Origin: an uncultured Fusicatenibacter sp.
Lineage (GTDB): Bacteria > Bacillota > Clostridia > Lachnospirales > Lachnospiraceae
Direction of reading: 5' to 3'
Assembly (NCBI GenBank): GCA_902493585.1
Contig: CABUPZ010000066.1
Location: 1 to 13,658, forward strand
Length of the DNA stretch: 13,658 nt
Positions 5,027 through 11,842 of the stretch are shown here, piece after piece (position 1 is the stretch's first letter; each line of letters begins with the position of its first letter). The translations under genes were made by a program, and so were the position numbers. Below the pieces are notes generated by a model. It was not told the origin of the DNA. It ran no database searches and saw only the letters and a list, made by a program, of their open reading frames with translations.

Positions 5027-7225
5027 ATGTGGAAAGACTATTCGACAGAATTTATCAAAAAGAACCGGGCTTCCAGCTTATCCGTTCTTGCTGCGGCGTT
5101 TATTTCCGCCTTGTTTCTGTCATTGCTCTGTGGTTTGTTTTACAACCTCTGGAATTATGAGATAGAATCCATTACTTTGGAAGAGGGAGACTGGCAAGGG
5201 CGCATTGCGGGAACATTTGAAGAAGATGTGGTGTCTGACATTGAAAACTTTGCCAATGTGAAAGCTGCTGCTATCAATGAAGAATTATCGGACGGGCAAA
5301 CCCTTGTGATCGATATTCGCTTTCACAATATGAGGACCGTTTATCAGGATATGCCCCTGATTGCAGAACAATTGGGTGTCCCTGATGACGCGGTATCTTA
5401 TCATGAATTACTTCTGTCAAGATATTTCGTCCATGACCCGCAGGATGCAGAACCACCCTTATTGATGACCTTTTATCTGGCAGTGCTTCTGATCGTATCG
5501 GGGTCTTTGATTTTGATCATTCACAACTCCTTTGCCGTATCCATGAACGCCCGTGTTCATCAGTTTGGTATTTTTTCCAGCATAGGGGCAACGCCGGGTC
5601 AGATCCGTACCTGCCTTTTGCAGGAAGCAGCCGTTCTTTGCATCCTCCCCATTTTATTCGGAAGTTTGCTCGGGATTGCCCTTAGCTTTGGGATCATACA
5701 GCTTGTCAATATCCTTGCGGATGGCATTGCCGGCAGACATGAGGCGGTATTTGCTTACCACCCTCTCGTATTTGCTGTTACCATTCTGGCTTCTGTCCTG
5801 ACCGTATTTGTTTCCGCATGGATACCAGCCAGAAAACTGAGCAGACAAACTCCTCTGGAAGCCATAAAGAATACCGATGAGCTGCAGCTGAAGCGTAAGA
5901 AAACCTCCCCCATTCTTACAATTTTCTTTGGAATCGAGGGCGAACTGACCGGGAATGCGCTGAAGGCACAAAAGAAAGCCTTGCGAACCTCAACGCTTTC
6001 ATTGACCCTTTCTTTCCTGGGCTTTACGTTAATGCTGTGCTTTTTCACTCTTTCGGAGATCAGCACCAACCATACCTACTTTGAACGCTACCAGAATGCC
6101 TGGGATGTCATGGCAACTGTAAAGGACACAAAGATAGAAGATTTTACTTATGAAGATGAAATCCTTGCTTTGGATGATGCAGACAGCGCAATCTACCAGA
6201 AAGCGGATGCTTTCTGTTCTGTTTCGGAAGACGCCATCAGCGATGAACTGAAAAATCTGGGAGGACTGGAGACAATCGCAGAAAGCTCTGCCCGTGCCGC
6301 CGATGGCTCTTATTCGATTCAGGCTCCGATTGTCATTATGGATGACAGCAGTTTTGCAGAATATTGTGAACAGATCGGCATTCCCTCGCCAGAAATGGGG
6401 TGTGTTGTCCTGAACCGTATCTGGGACAGCACGAACAGCAATTTCCGGTACAAAGAATACGTTCCGTTTCTTTCGGAGGAACAGAATACCATCCCCCTAC
6501 AAAATCAGGAATCGGCATCTGACACCGTTACGCTCCCTGTTCTTGGCTACACACAGGAACCGCCGGTTTTGAGAGAAGAGTATGAGAATTATGCCTTGGT
6601 TCAATTTCTTTCGCTTTCTACATGGAAACAGATCAAGGACGTAATCGGAAATTCAGAACCGGACATTTCTATCCGCGTGCTGGCGGAAAAAGACAGAACC
6701 TTGACGGAATTGAATACGATTGAAACAGAACTGACAGACATCCTTGGAAATGCGTTTACGTTTGAGATGGAAAACCGCATCCAGGAAAAGACAGACAATG
6801 ACACTATGTTGAATGGATATAAGAGCATGATCGGGGCGTTGTGTGCGCTGCTTGCCTTGATCGGAATTGCCAACGTATTCTCCAACACGCTGGGATTTAT
6901 CCGGCAAAGGAAAAGAGAGTTTGCGAGATATAGGTCCATCGGTATGACGCCGGATAGTATGCGGAAAATGTTTTGTATTGAAGCCCTTGTGATCGCGGGC
7001 CGTCCTGTCCTGATCACACTGCCGGTCACTGCATTATCTGCTGGATTCATGATAACGGCAAGCTGCCTGAACCCGATGGAATTTTTGGCGGCGGCTCCGA
7101 TTGTCCCTGTCGTGCTTTTTCTTGCGGCGATTTTCGGATTTGTCGCACTGGCATATTATCTGGGAGGCAGACAAATCCTGAAATGCAATCTGGTGGAAGC
7201 ATTGCAAAGTGATGATATGGGATAA
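5027..7225 (+). CDS. FtsX-type ABC transporter permease, two FtsX domains
   Basis: A 732-residue membrane protein. By eye there are eight hydrophobic segments: about residues 16-41, 145-168, 202-228, 245-266, 325-344, 602-624, 654-678 and 688-711. Two large extracytoplasmic parts follow segments 1 (about 104 residues) and 5 (about 258 residues). Each half has the FtsX coupling-helix motif after its first core segment: FGIFSSIGATPGQIR (180-194) and FARYRSIGMTPDSMRK (632-647). It works with the ATPase encoded four bases upstream. BceB-type permeases are usually described with ten segments and one large loop, so this is a related but different architecture. The role is probably cell-envelope stress, antimicrobial-peptide removal or peptide export, inferred from the two-component partner. 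The substrate is unknown. The gene is intact and ends in a hairpin shared with the convergent importer operon. Confidence 0.92.
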   Translation: MWKDYSTEFIKKNRASSLSVLAAAFISALFLSLLCGLFYNLWNYEIESITLEEGDWQGRIAGTFEEDVVSDIENFANVKAAAINEELSDGQTLVIDIRFHNMRTVYQDMPLIAEQLGVPDDAVSYHELLLSRYFVHDPQDAEPPLLMTFYLAVLLIVSGSLILIIHNSFAVSMNARVHQFGIFSSIGATPGQIRTCLLQEAAVLCILPILFGSLLGIALSFGIIQLVNILADGIAGRHEAVFAYHPLVFAVTILASVLTVFVSAWIPARKLSRQTPLEAIKNTDELQLKRKKTSPILTIFFGIEGELTGNALKAQKKALRTSTLSLTLSFLGFTLMLCFFTLSEISTNHTYFERYQNAWDVMATVKDTKIEDFTYEDEILALDDADSAIYQKADAFCSVSEDAISDELKNLGGLETIAESSARAADGSYSIQAPIVIMDDSSFAEYCEQIGIPSPEMGCVVLNRIWDSTNSNFRYKEYVPFLSEEQNTIPLQNQESASDTVTLPVLGYTQEPPVLREEYENYALVQFLSLSTWKQIKDVIGNSEPDISIRVLAEKDRTLTELNTIETELTDILGNAFTFEMENRIQEKTDNDTMLNGYKSMIGALCALLALIGIANVFSNTLGFIRQRKREFARYRSIGMTPDSMRKMFCIEALVIAGRPVLITLPVTALSAGFMITASCLNPMEFLAAAPIVPVVLFLAAIFGFVALAYYLGGRQILKCNLVEALQSDDMG

Positions 7226-7251
7226 AATTTCCTGCGACTGCAGACAAACAG

Positions 7252-7320
7252 ACCGGGCATTGTGTTCGCCGCGCTTCAGCAGTTAATTCTCTGAAGCTTT
7301 GGCCGAACACAATGCCCGGT
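7252..7320. terminator. Long hairpin between convergent operons, likely bidirectional terminator
   Basis: Perfect 17-bp outer arms (ACCGGGCATTGTGTTCG at 7252-7268, complement at 7304-7320) enclose a second perfect 7-bp stem (GCTTCAG 7273-7279, CTGAAGC 7291-7297). It stands between the permease stop (7225, plus) and the importer ATPase stop (7343, minus). The tails are only moderately T-rich: TTTCTT on plus and CTGTTTGTCTG on minus. The perfect symmetry gives no strand preference, which fits use from both sides. Confidence 0.65.
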
Positions 7321-7342
7321 TTCTTCGGTCACACCGTCCCTG

Positions 7343-8167
7343 TTATAAAACTTTGGAGAGGAAATCCTTGGCTCTTGGACTCTTTGGATTTGTGAAAAAT
7401 TCTTCCGGAGTCGTATTTTCCACGATCACTCCTTCATCCATAAACAGAATCCGGTTTGCCACCTCTCTGGCAAATCCCATCTCGTGAGTAACGATAATCA
7501 TGGTCATTCCCTCTCTCGCAAGGGCTTTCATCAGATCCAGTACCTCTCCGACCATCTCCGGATCCAGCGCCGAGGTCGGCTCATCGAACAGGATCACGTC
7601 GGGATTCATTGCCAGTGAACGCACGATCGCCACACGCTGTTTCTGTCCGCCGGACAGGGTGGACGGATAAACATCTGCCTTGTCTTCCAGGCCGATGCGT
7701 TTTAACAGGTTCATCGCCTGCTCTCTTGTCTCCGCGCGGATCTTTGCCTTGTCGGTATCGATCGGCTGAATCGGCTGTTTGTCTTTCCGGAACACATTCT
7801 TTACCCGGTTTGCCATGTTTGCCCGTTTCGTTTTGCGAAGTTCCTGGCATTTTACATAGACCGGAGCCAGCATAATGTTCTGGATCACTGTCTTATTGTT
7901 GAACAGATTGAAATGCTGGAATACCATTCCCATATGACGGCGGTGGACATTGATGTCCACCTTCATATCGGCGATATCCACGCCGTTGAAAATAATACTT
8001 CCTCCCGTGGGATCCTCCATACAGTTCAGGCATCTGAGGAAGGTACTTTTTCCGGAACCGGAAGGACCGAGCACAACTACAATGTCCCCTTTGTTGACGG
8101 TTACATCGATGCCCTTCAGAACTTCTGTATCACCGAAGCTTTTTTTCAGATTAATTACGTCTATCAC
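7343..8167 (-). CDS. Polar amino-acid ABC importer ATP-binding protein (GlnQ/ArtM-like)
   Basis: Cytoplasmic ATPase of an amino-acid importer, encoded after its permease. It has Walker A GPSGSGKST (34-42), Q-loop Gln84 in MVFQHFNLF, signature LSGGQ (171-175), Walker B VILFDE with Glu196, and His228 in VTHEMGFA; the last motif is typical of the GlnQ/HisP group. It is 274 residues long against about 240 for the family. The excess is a basic, hydrophilic insert at about residues 107-145, between the Q-loop region and the signature helix. The start is GTG at 8167, giving the family N-terminus IDVINLKKSFG, and it overlaps the end of the permease gene by 17 bases. The AAAGGAG upstream (8179-8185) is 11 bases away, rather far, so translational coupling probably matters. 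Confidence 0.95.
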   Translation of the reverse strand: MIDVINLKKSFGDTEVLKGIDVTVNKGDIVVVLGPSGSGKSTFLRCLNCMEDPTGGSIIFNGVDIADMKVDINVHRRHMGMVFQHFNLFNNKTVIQNIMLAPVYVKCQELRKTKRANMANRVKNVFRKDKQPIQPIDTDKAKIRAETREQAMNLLKRIGLEDKADVYPSTLSGGQKQRVAIVRSLAMNPDVILFDEPTSALDPEMVGEVLDLMKALAREGMTMIIVTHEMGFAREVANRILFMDEGVIVENTTPEEFFTNPKSPRAKDFLSKVL

Positions 8168-8861
8168 TCTTCTTCAGGCTCCTTTCCAGTAATTTGATCA
8201 GCAGAGAGATCAGCAGTACCAGAACAATATAAATCAGCGCCATCACCAGGTAAGGTACCATAAACTCATAGCTGTTGCTTCCAATATAGTTAAACGCCAC
8301 ATACAGATCCGCCGCACCGACAAAGCTGACAACGGATGTTTCCTTGATCAGGGAAATAAACTCATTTCCCAGGGTCGGCAGAATATTTTTTACTGCCTGT
8401 GGAATTACGATCCTGCACATACTTGCCCCGAATCCCAGTCCCACTGCGCGGCCTGCCTCCAACTGTCCCGGATCCACAGACTGGATTCCGCTTCGCATGA
8501 TCTCGGAAATATACGCGCCGCTGTTCAGGCCAAACACCAGCATGGATACCTGTACGCCGGTCAGACGGACTCCCATCATCGGAAGCAGTACATAGTAAAA
8601 TACCAGCAGCTGCACAACAATCGGTGTTCCCCGGAACAACGCCACATAAAATCCGCAGATACCGTTGAGGATCCGCGGCAGCCGTTTATATTTCGGCACC
8701 ACCCGCACGGTTGCGATCAGCGTACCGATCAGGATACCGATAATCAGACCTGTTATGGCGATCAGCAGCGTATTCTGCAGACCTTCCAGTACCCTTACAT
8801 ATCCGTTCTGCTCCAGAAAGATTTCGATAAATTTATCTATTTTCTGTCCAAAATTACCCAT
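8151..8861 (-). CDS. Polar amino-acid ABC importer permease (HisM/GlnP-like)
   Basis: A 236-residue inner-membrane subunit that forms the translocation channel, probably as a homodimer because only one permease gene is present. Hydrophobic segments lie at about residues 30-52, 66-95, 101-118, 175-192 and 203-225. The family N-terminal motif LFRGTPIVVQL (75-85) is clear. The EAA loop that contacts the ATPase, QLEAGRAVGLG (133-143), is followed by IVIPQAVKNILPTLGNEFI. The ATG at 8861 has AAAGGTGG just upstream. The gene follows the lipoprotein gene after a hairpin terminator and overlaps the ATPase gene, as in many amino-acid importer operons. Confidence 0.96.
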   Translation of the reverse strand: MGNFGQKIDKFIEIFLEQNGYVRVLEGLQNTLLIAITGLIIGILIGTLIATVRVVPKYKRLPRILNGICGFYVALFRGTPIVVQLLVFYYVLLPMMGVRLTGVQVSMLVFGLNSGAYISEIMRSGIQSVDPGQLEAGRAVGLGFGASMCRIVIPQAVKNILPTLGNEFISLIKETSVVSFVGAADLYVAFNYIGSNSYEFMVPYLVMALIYIVLVLLISLLIKLLERSLKKSDRRN

Positions 8862-8883
8862 TTTCCCACCTTTTTCAACGTGT

Positions 8884-8913
8884 AAAAATGCGGACAGGCT
8901 TTTCTGTCCGCAT
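8884..8913 (-). terminator. Partial terminator between lipoprotein and permease genes
   Basis: ATGCGGACAG (8888-8897) and CTGTCCGCAT (8904-8913) form a perfect 10-bp stem with a six-base loop. On the minus strand the stem runs into five T residues (plus-strand A 8884-8888). It starts about 25 bp after the lipoprotein stop and no promoter is seen before the permease. Read-through would give less permease and ATPase than binding protein, a known pattern in such operons. Confidence 0.7.
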
Positions 8914-8938
8914 CTTCACTTTTCCATTTGTACCAGTT

Positions 8939-9841
8939 TTACTGCATCGCGTTGATCGCTTCTGTGATGCTCGCTGCAGGAGCTGCATCAATGATCACGT
9001 ATTTCAGATTTCCGTTTACCAGATCCTGTACAGCCAGGGAACCGTTTCTATATGTCACACAGGTTGCCGGCAGTCCCGGGAAATCCAGGTCGTCGCTTCC
9101 CTCTACATAAAACTGTCCGGTCGTTCCGCTCTGTACGCCGATGGAATCACTGTCTGACAGTCCATTCAGGATTTCTTCCACATCAGCCGCTTCCTGACAG
9201 TCATCAAACGTTGTATCAGACGCTGTAGTGATCAGACGCTGAGAAGCCTGATAGTAGGTATCGGAAAAGGTTACATACTCTTTTCTGTCCTCGCTGACCG
9301 TCAGTCCCGCCATGGCAATATCACACTGCTGCTGTCCTACGGAAAGACATACCGCGTCGAAATCCATGTTCTGGATAACCAGCTCCTGTCCCAGCTCTTC
9401 CGCCAGAAGGGAAGCAATCTCCATATCAATTCCGTAGTAGTCTTCACCCTTCGTATATTCGAACGGCTCAAATGCTGCATTGGTTGCAACCACAAGCTGA
9501 TCTTTGGAAGTATCCAGTGTCGCGGATTTCACTGCTTCCGGCTCGCCGCCTCCGAAATACTTGTCGAAAATCTCATCCAGTGTTCCGTCCTCCTTGATCT
9601 TTGCGATAAATGTATTTACCTGCTCAAGAAGCTCCGGCTGATTTTTGTCCACACCGAATGCGTATTCTTCCTGTGTCAGATCCACATCGATCACTTTTAC
9701 ACCTTTTGCGCTCTCGCTTCCACTCTCATTTCCGCTGGCAGAACTGCTGCTACTTTCACTGTCTCCGCTTCCGCATGCCGCCAGAGAGAAGGTCATGACA
9801 GCTGCCAGCGCCAGCGCTGCAAACTTTTTCATATTTTTCAT
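8939..9841 (-). CDS. Amino-acid-binding lipoprotein, SBP_bac_3 family, circularly permuted
   Basis: Surface lipoprotein that captures the amino acid for the importer encoded downstream. The start at 9841 is chosen because GGAGG (9850-9854) lies eight bases upstream; an ATG at 9868 is possible but lacks a binding site. Residues below count from that longer form. Signal peptide 10-31, lipobox LAAC with Cys32, then a Ser-rich linker. Residues 58-106 (VKVIDVDLTQEEYAFGVDKN through IKEDGTLDEIFDKYF) match what normally forms the C-terminal strand and helix of the family. A linker (107-124) leads to the normal N-terminal strand ATNAAFEPFEY (128-138), helix GIDMEIASLLAEELG, AGLTVSEDRKEYVTFSDTYY (187-206), and the second-lobe SIGVQSGTTGQFYVEG. 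The protein ends at ASITEAINAMQ, exactly where the moved segment would usually follow. The order is therefore permuted. Substrate probably polar or basic; an ARG-box-like operator suggests arginine or a related compound. Confidence 0.92.
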   Translation of the reverse strand: MKNMKKFAALALAAVMTFSLAACGSGDSESSSSSASGNESGSESAKGVKVIDVDLTQEEYAFGVDKNQPELLEQVNTFIAKIKEDGTLDEIFDKYFGGGEPEAVKSATLDTSKDQLVVATNAAFEPFEYTKGEDYYGIDMEIASLLAEELGQELVIQNMDFDAVCLSVGQQQCDIAMAGLTVSEDRKEYVTFSDTYYQASQRLITTASDTTFDDCQEAADVEEILNGLSDSDSIGVQSGTTGQFYVEGSDDLDFPGLPATCVTYRNGSLAVQDLVNGNLKYVIIDAAPAASITEAINAMQ

Positions 9842-9849
9842 AATTTTTT

Positions 9850-9854
9850 CCTCC
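9850..9854 (-). promoter_or_regulatory. Ribosome binding site that sets the lipoprotein start
   Basis: GGAGG on the minus strand, eight bases before the ATG at 9841. The upstream in-frame ATG at 9868 has no comparable site, so the shorter start is preferred and gives a cleaner signal peptide (MKNMKKFAALALAA). Confidence 0.75.
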
Positions 9855-9860
9855 ATCTTT

Positions 9861-9899
9861 TTATACATTTATGCACAGGTAAATGTATAATTATTCAAC
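9861..9899. promoter_or_regulatory. ARG-box-like operator and perfect inverted repeat at the importer promoter
   Basis: On the minus strand TGAATAATTATACA (9884-9897) differs at one position from the ArgR core TGAAT-N4-ATTCA, with an all-A/T centre. A weaker box (two mismatches to TGNAT-N4-ATNCA) lies at 9862-9875, centre-to-centre 22 bp, about two helical turns, as in tandem ArgR sites. The same bases also form a perfect 11-bp inverted repeat, TTATACATTTA (9861-9871) with TAAATGTATAA (9880-9890). The site lies just downstream of the predicted transcription start, a repressing position. The AT-rich composition makes a chance match possible. Confidence 0.45.
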
Positions 9900-9907
9900 T
9901 GTCCCCT

Positions 9908-9936
9908 ATTATAAACAGGATTGAGGCAAAAAACAA
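9908..9936 (-). promoter_or_regulatory. Probable promoter of the amino-acid importer operon
   Basis: Perfect -10 TATAAT (9908-9913 on the minus strand), 17-bp spacer, and -35 TTGTTT (9931-9936). Transcription would start near 9901, giving a leader of about 60 bases to the ATG at 9841. The ARG-box-like site overlaps the first transcribed bases. Confidence 0.7.
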
Positions 9937-10072
9937 GTAGTAAAAATACACGATTTTTTATTTTTATCTCATATCTTTTTTCATAAAAGTGTGAGAACAG
10001 TAGCAGTTTCCCTGGCCGAACGGTTCCTGAGAACACGCTCCGGAAAGGCACCAATGCCCGGGCATCAGGCTG
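9937..10072. other. Spacer between hom and the importer operon
   Basis: No gene is supported. A perfect 12-bp palindrome ATGCCCGGGCAT (10054-10065) lies 8 bp beyond the hom stop. A small GTTC/GAAC hairpin lies near 10023-10034. Neither is followed by a T run on the minus strand, so I cannot name a classical terminator for hom. Read-through into the importer operon is possible. Confidence 0.4.
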
Positions 10073-11362
10073 TTATCCATACACACGGATCAGTGATGAG
10101 ATCTCCCGGATGATGGACATACCCTCCAGGATCCTGATCGCATCCATAAAATGACGTTCCTGTACTTTTTCCGTGATCACGACAATCTCTGCCAGCTCTC
10201 CTCTTTTCTCCTTCTGAATGAACTGCGCGATGGAAACACTGTTGTTTCCGAACACTGCCGTCACCGATGCCAGTACGCCCGGGCGGTCTTCCAACTCCAT
10301 CCGGACAAAATACTTGCTCTTAATCTCGCTGATCTTGCGAACCGGAAGATCCTTATAACAGGTACATCCGATCCTTCCGCAGCAGTCTGCCAGAATATTC
10401 CGCACACAGTCAAACACATCGCCGACCACCGCGCTTGCCGTGGGAAGTTCTCCCGCACCGCGCCCATAAAACATGGTATCCTGCACCGCATCGCCCCGGA
10501 CGAAAACCGCATTGTAAGAATCCTGTACGGATGCCAGCGGATGGTCTTTGTCAATCAGCATGGGATGGACTCTCGCCTCAATCCCTTCCGCAGTCAGCCG
10601 CGCCATTCCAAGAAGTTTGATCTCGCAGCCCATTTCTTTTGCATACTGAATGTCCTTGGCGGTAATCCGCGCAATTCCTTCCGTATAGACATTTTCAAAC
10701 ACCACCCGGGAATTGAATGCCGCCGAGGCAAGGATCGCTACTTTCCTTCCCGCGTCCAGTCCCTCGATATCCGAGGTTGGATCTGCTTCCGCATAGCCCA
10801 GATCCTGTGCCAGCTGGAGGGCTTCCTCAAACTCCATCCCTTCCTTTGACATTTTCGTCAGGATAAAATTTGTCGTGCCGTTGAAAATGCCGACCACTTC
10901 CGTGATATGATTGCCTGCCAGGCATTGTTTCATCGGACGTACGATCGGAATTCCTCCCGCCACCGAGGCCTCATACAGAAAATCTCTGCCGTTCGCCTTC
11001 GCCGCTTCCAGCAGCTTCTTTCCTTCGGAAGCAACGACATCTTTGTTGGCAGTCACCACGCTCTTTCCGGCATTCAATGCCTCCAGCATATAGGAAAGCG
11101 CCGGCTGGATTCCTCCCATCACTTCAATGACAATTTCGATTTCCGGATCATCCAGAATCTCCTGGATGTCATTGGTCAGAACGGACGGATTGTCCACCTT
11201 CTGCGCTGCCTTCTGTAAATTGCGGACCAGAATCTTTTTTAATTCCACTCTGGCTCCGAGTTTTGCCTCCATCTCCTCTTCCTGCAGCTTCAGCACTTTA
11301 TAGACACCGGTTCCCACCGTGCCAAGGCCCAGCATCGCAGCTTTGATGACTCTGTTTTCCAT
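10073..11362 (-). CDS. hom: Homoserine dehydrogenase with C-terminal ACT domain
   Basis: Reduces aspartate semialdehyde to homoserine with NAD(P)H, the branch towards threonine and methionine. From the ATG at 11362 the product has 429 residues. It has the nucleotide-binding GLGTVGTG (12-19), the TANKD motif with Lys107, and the catalytic segment GGIPIVRPMK followed by FNGTTNFIL. GYAEADPTSDIEGLDAGRK carries Glu192, Asp203 and Lys207, with the same spacing as the yeast active-site residues Glu208, Asp219 and Lys223. A C-terminal ACT domain (about 352-429, FVRMELEDRPGVLASVTAVF) suggests feedback control by threonine or another amino acid. The open frame extends ten codons upstream to a TTG inside ridA, but the ATG with GGAGAGAGGCGG upstream is preferred. 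It starts 22 bp after the ridA stop, so the two are probably one operon. Confidence 0.97.
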   Translation of the reverse strand: MENRVIKAAMLGLGTVGTGVYKVLKLQEEEMEAKLGARVELKKILVRNLQKAAQKVDNPSVLTNDIQEILDDPEIEIVIEVMGGIQPALSYMLEALNAGKSVVTANKDVVASEGKKLLEAAKANGRDFLYEASVAGGIPIVRPMKQCLAGNHITEVVGIFNGTTNFILTKMSKEGMEFEEALQLAQDLGYAEADPTSDIEGLDAGRKVAILASAAFNSRVVFENVYTEGIARITAKDIQYAKEMGCEIKLLGMARLTAEGIEARVHPMLIDKDHPLASVQDSYNAVFVRGDAVQDTMFYGRGAGELPTASAVVGDVFDCVRNILADCCGRIGCTCYKDLPVRKISEIKSKYFVRMELEDRPGVLASVTAVFGNNSVSIAQFIQKEKRGELAEIVVITEKVQERHFMDAIRILEGMSIIREISSLIRVYG

Positions 11363-11384
11363 AATTCCGCCTCTCTCCTCACGC

Positions 11385-11765
11385 TTATGCAAGCGCTACG
11401 ATACACTCAATCTCTACTTTTCCATCCTTTGGAAGCGCCGCCACCGCAACACAGGAACGTGCCGGCTTGTCTTCACCGAAGTATGCGCCGTATACTTCAT
11501 TTACCTTCGCAAAATCATTCATATCTGTCAGGAAAATGGTTGTCTTTACGACATTCTTTTTGCTGGTTCCCGCTTCTGTCATGATCGCATCCAGATTTTT
11601 CAGAGAGAGCGCTGCCTGCTCTTCCACAGCCTCCGGAATCACATTGCCATTTTCAACGTCAAAGCCAAGCTGACCGGAAATAAAGAGATAACCATTGCTC
11701 TTCACTGCCTGTACATACGGGCCGATCGCCGCCGGAGCTTTCTGGGTATTTACAACTTCTTTCAT
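11385..11765 (-). CDS. ridA: RidA/YjgF-family reactive imine-enamine deaminase
   Basis: Hydrolyses reactive enamine/imine intermediates such as 2-aminoacrylate made by PLP-dependent serine/threonine dehydratases; cytoplasmic, trimeric in the family. The product from the ATG at 11765 has 126 residues, the usual size. It includes APAAIGPYVQAV (10-21) with Tyr17, LFISGQLG, the conserved Arg103 in KPARSCVAVAALP, and Glu120 in VEIECIVALA, which bind the substrate carboxylate and water. The frame could start 18 codons earlier (11819), but that extension is Lys-rich and the ATG at 11765 has AAAGGAAG about ten bases before it. It is followed by hom with a 22-bp gap. The pairing makes sense because threonine made from homoserine feeds dehydratases whose products RidA detoxifies. 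Confidence 0.95.
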   Translation of the reverse strand: MKEVVNTQKAPAAIGPYVQAVKSNGYLFISGQLGFDVENGNVIPEAVEEQAALSLKNLDAIMTEAGTSKKNVVKTTIFLTDMNDFAKVNEVYGAYFGEDKPARSCVAVAALPKDGKVEIECIVALA

Positions 11766-11824
11766 CTTGTTTTCTTCCTTTCTTTTTCTGTATTTTTTCA
11801 TTTTCACGTAATCATTCATCCATC

Positions 11825-11842
11825 GGAACAGTTACCTGTTCC
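11825..11842. promoter_or_regulatory. Perfect dyad upstream of ridA-hom, possible operator
   Basis: GGAACAG (11825-11831) and CTGTTCC (11836-11842) with a four-base spacer. It lies between the tpiA terminator and ridA, about 60 bp before the ridA start. The spacing between GAAC and GTTC is eight, not the four of a LexA box. No convincing promoter could be placed around it by eye, so its role is open. Confidence 0.4.

Noticed and set aside
2351..7225. Composite transposon or integrative element
   Set aside because: No transposase, integrase, terminal inverted repeats or target-site duplication could be found at the edges; only the inverted orientation hints at transfer.
9869..10054. 61-codon minus-strand open frame between hom and the lipoprotein gene
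   Set aside because: It covers the importer promoter and operator, has no ribosome binding site and no protein features.
10054..10065. ATGCCCGGGCAT palindrome as a hom terminator
   Set aside because: It has no loop and no T run on the minus strand, so it cannot be an intrinsic terminator by itself.
11825..11842. LexA (SOS) box
   Set aside because: The half-sites GAAC and GTTC are eight bases apart instead of four.
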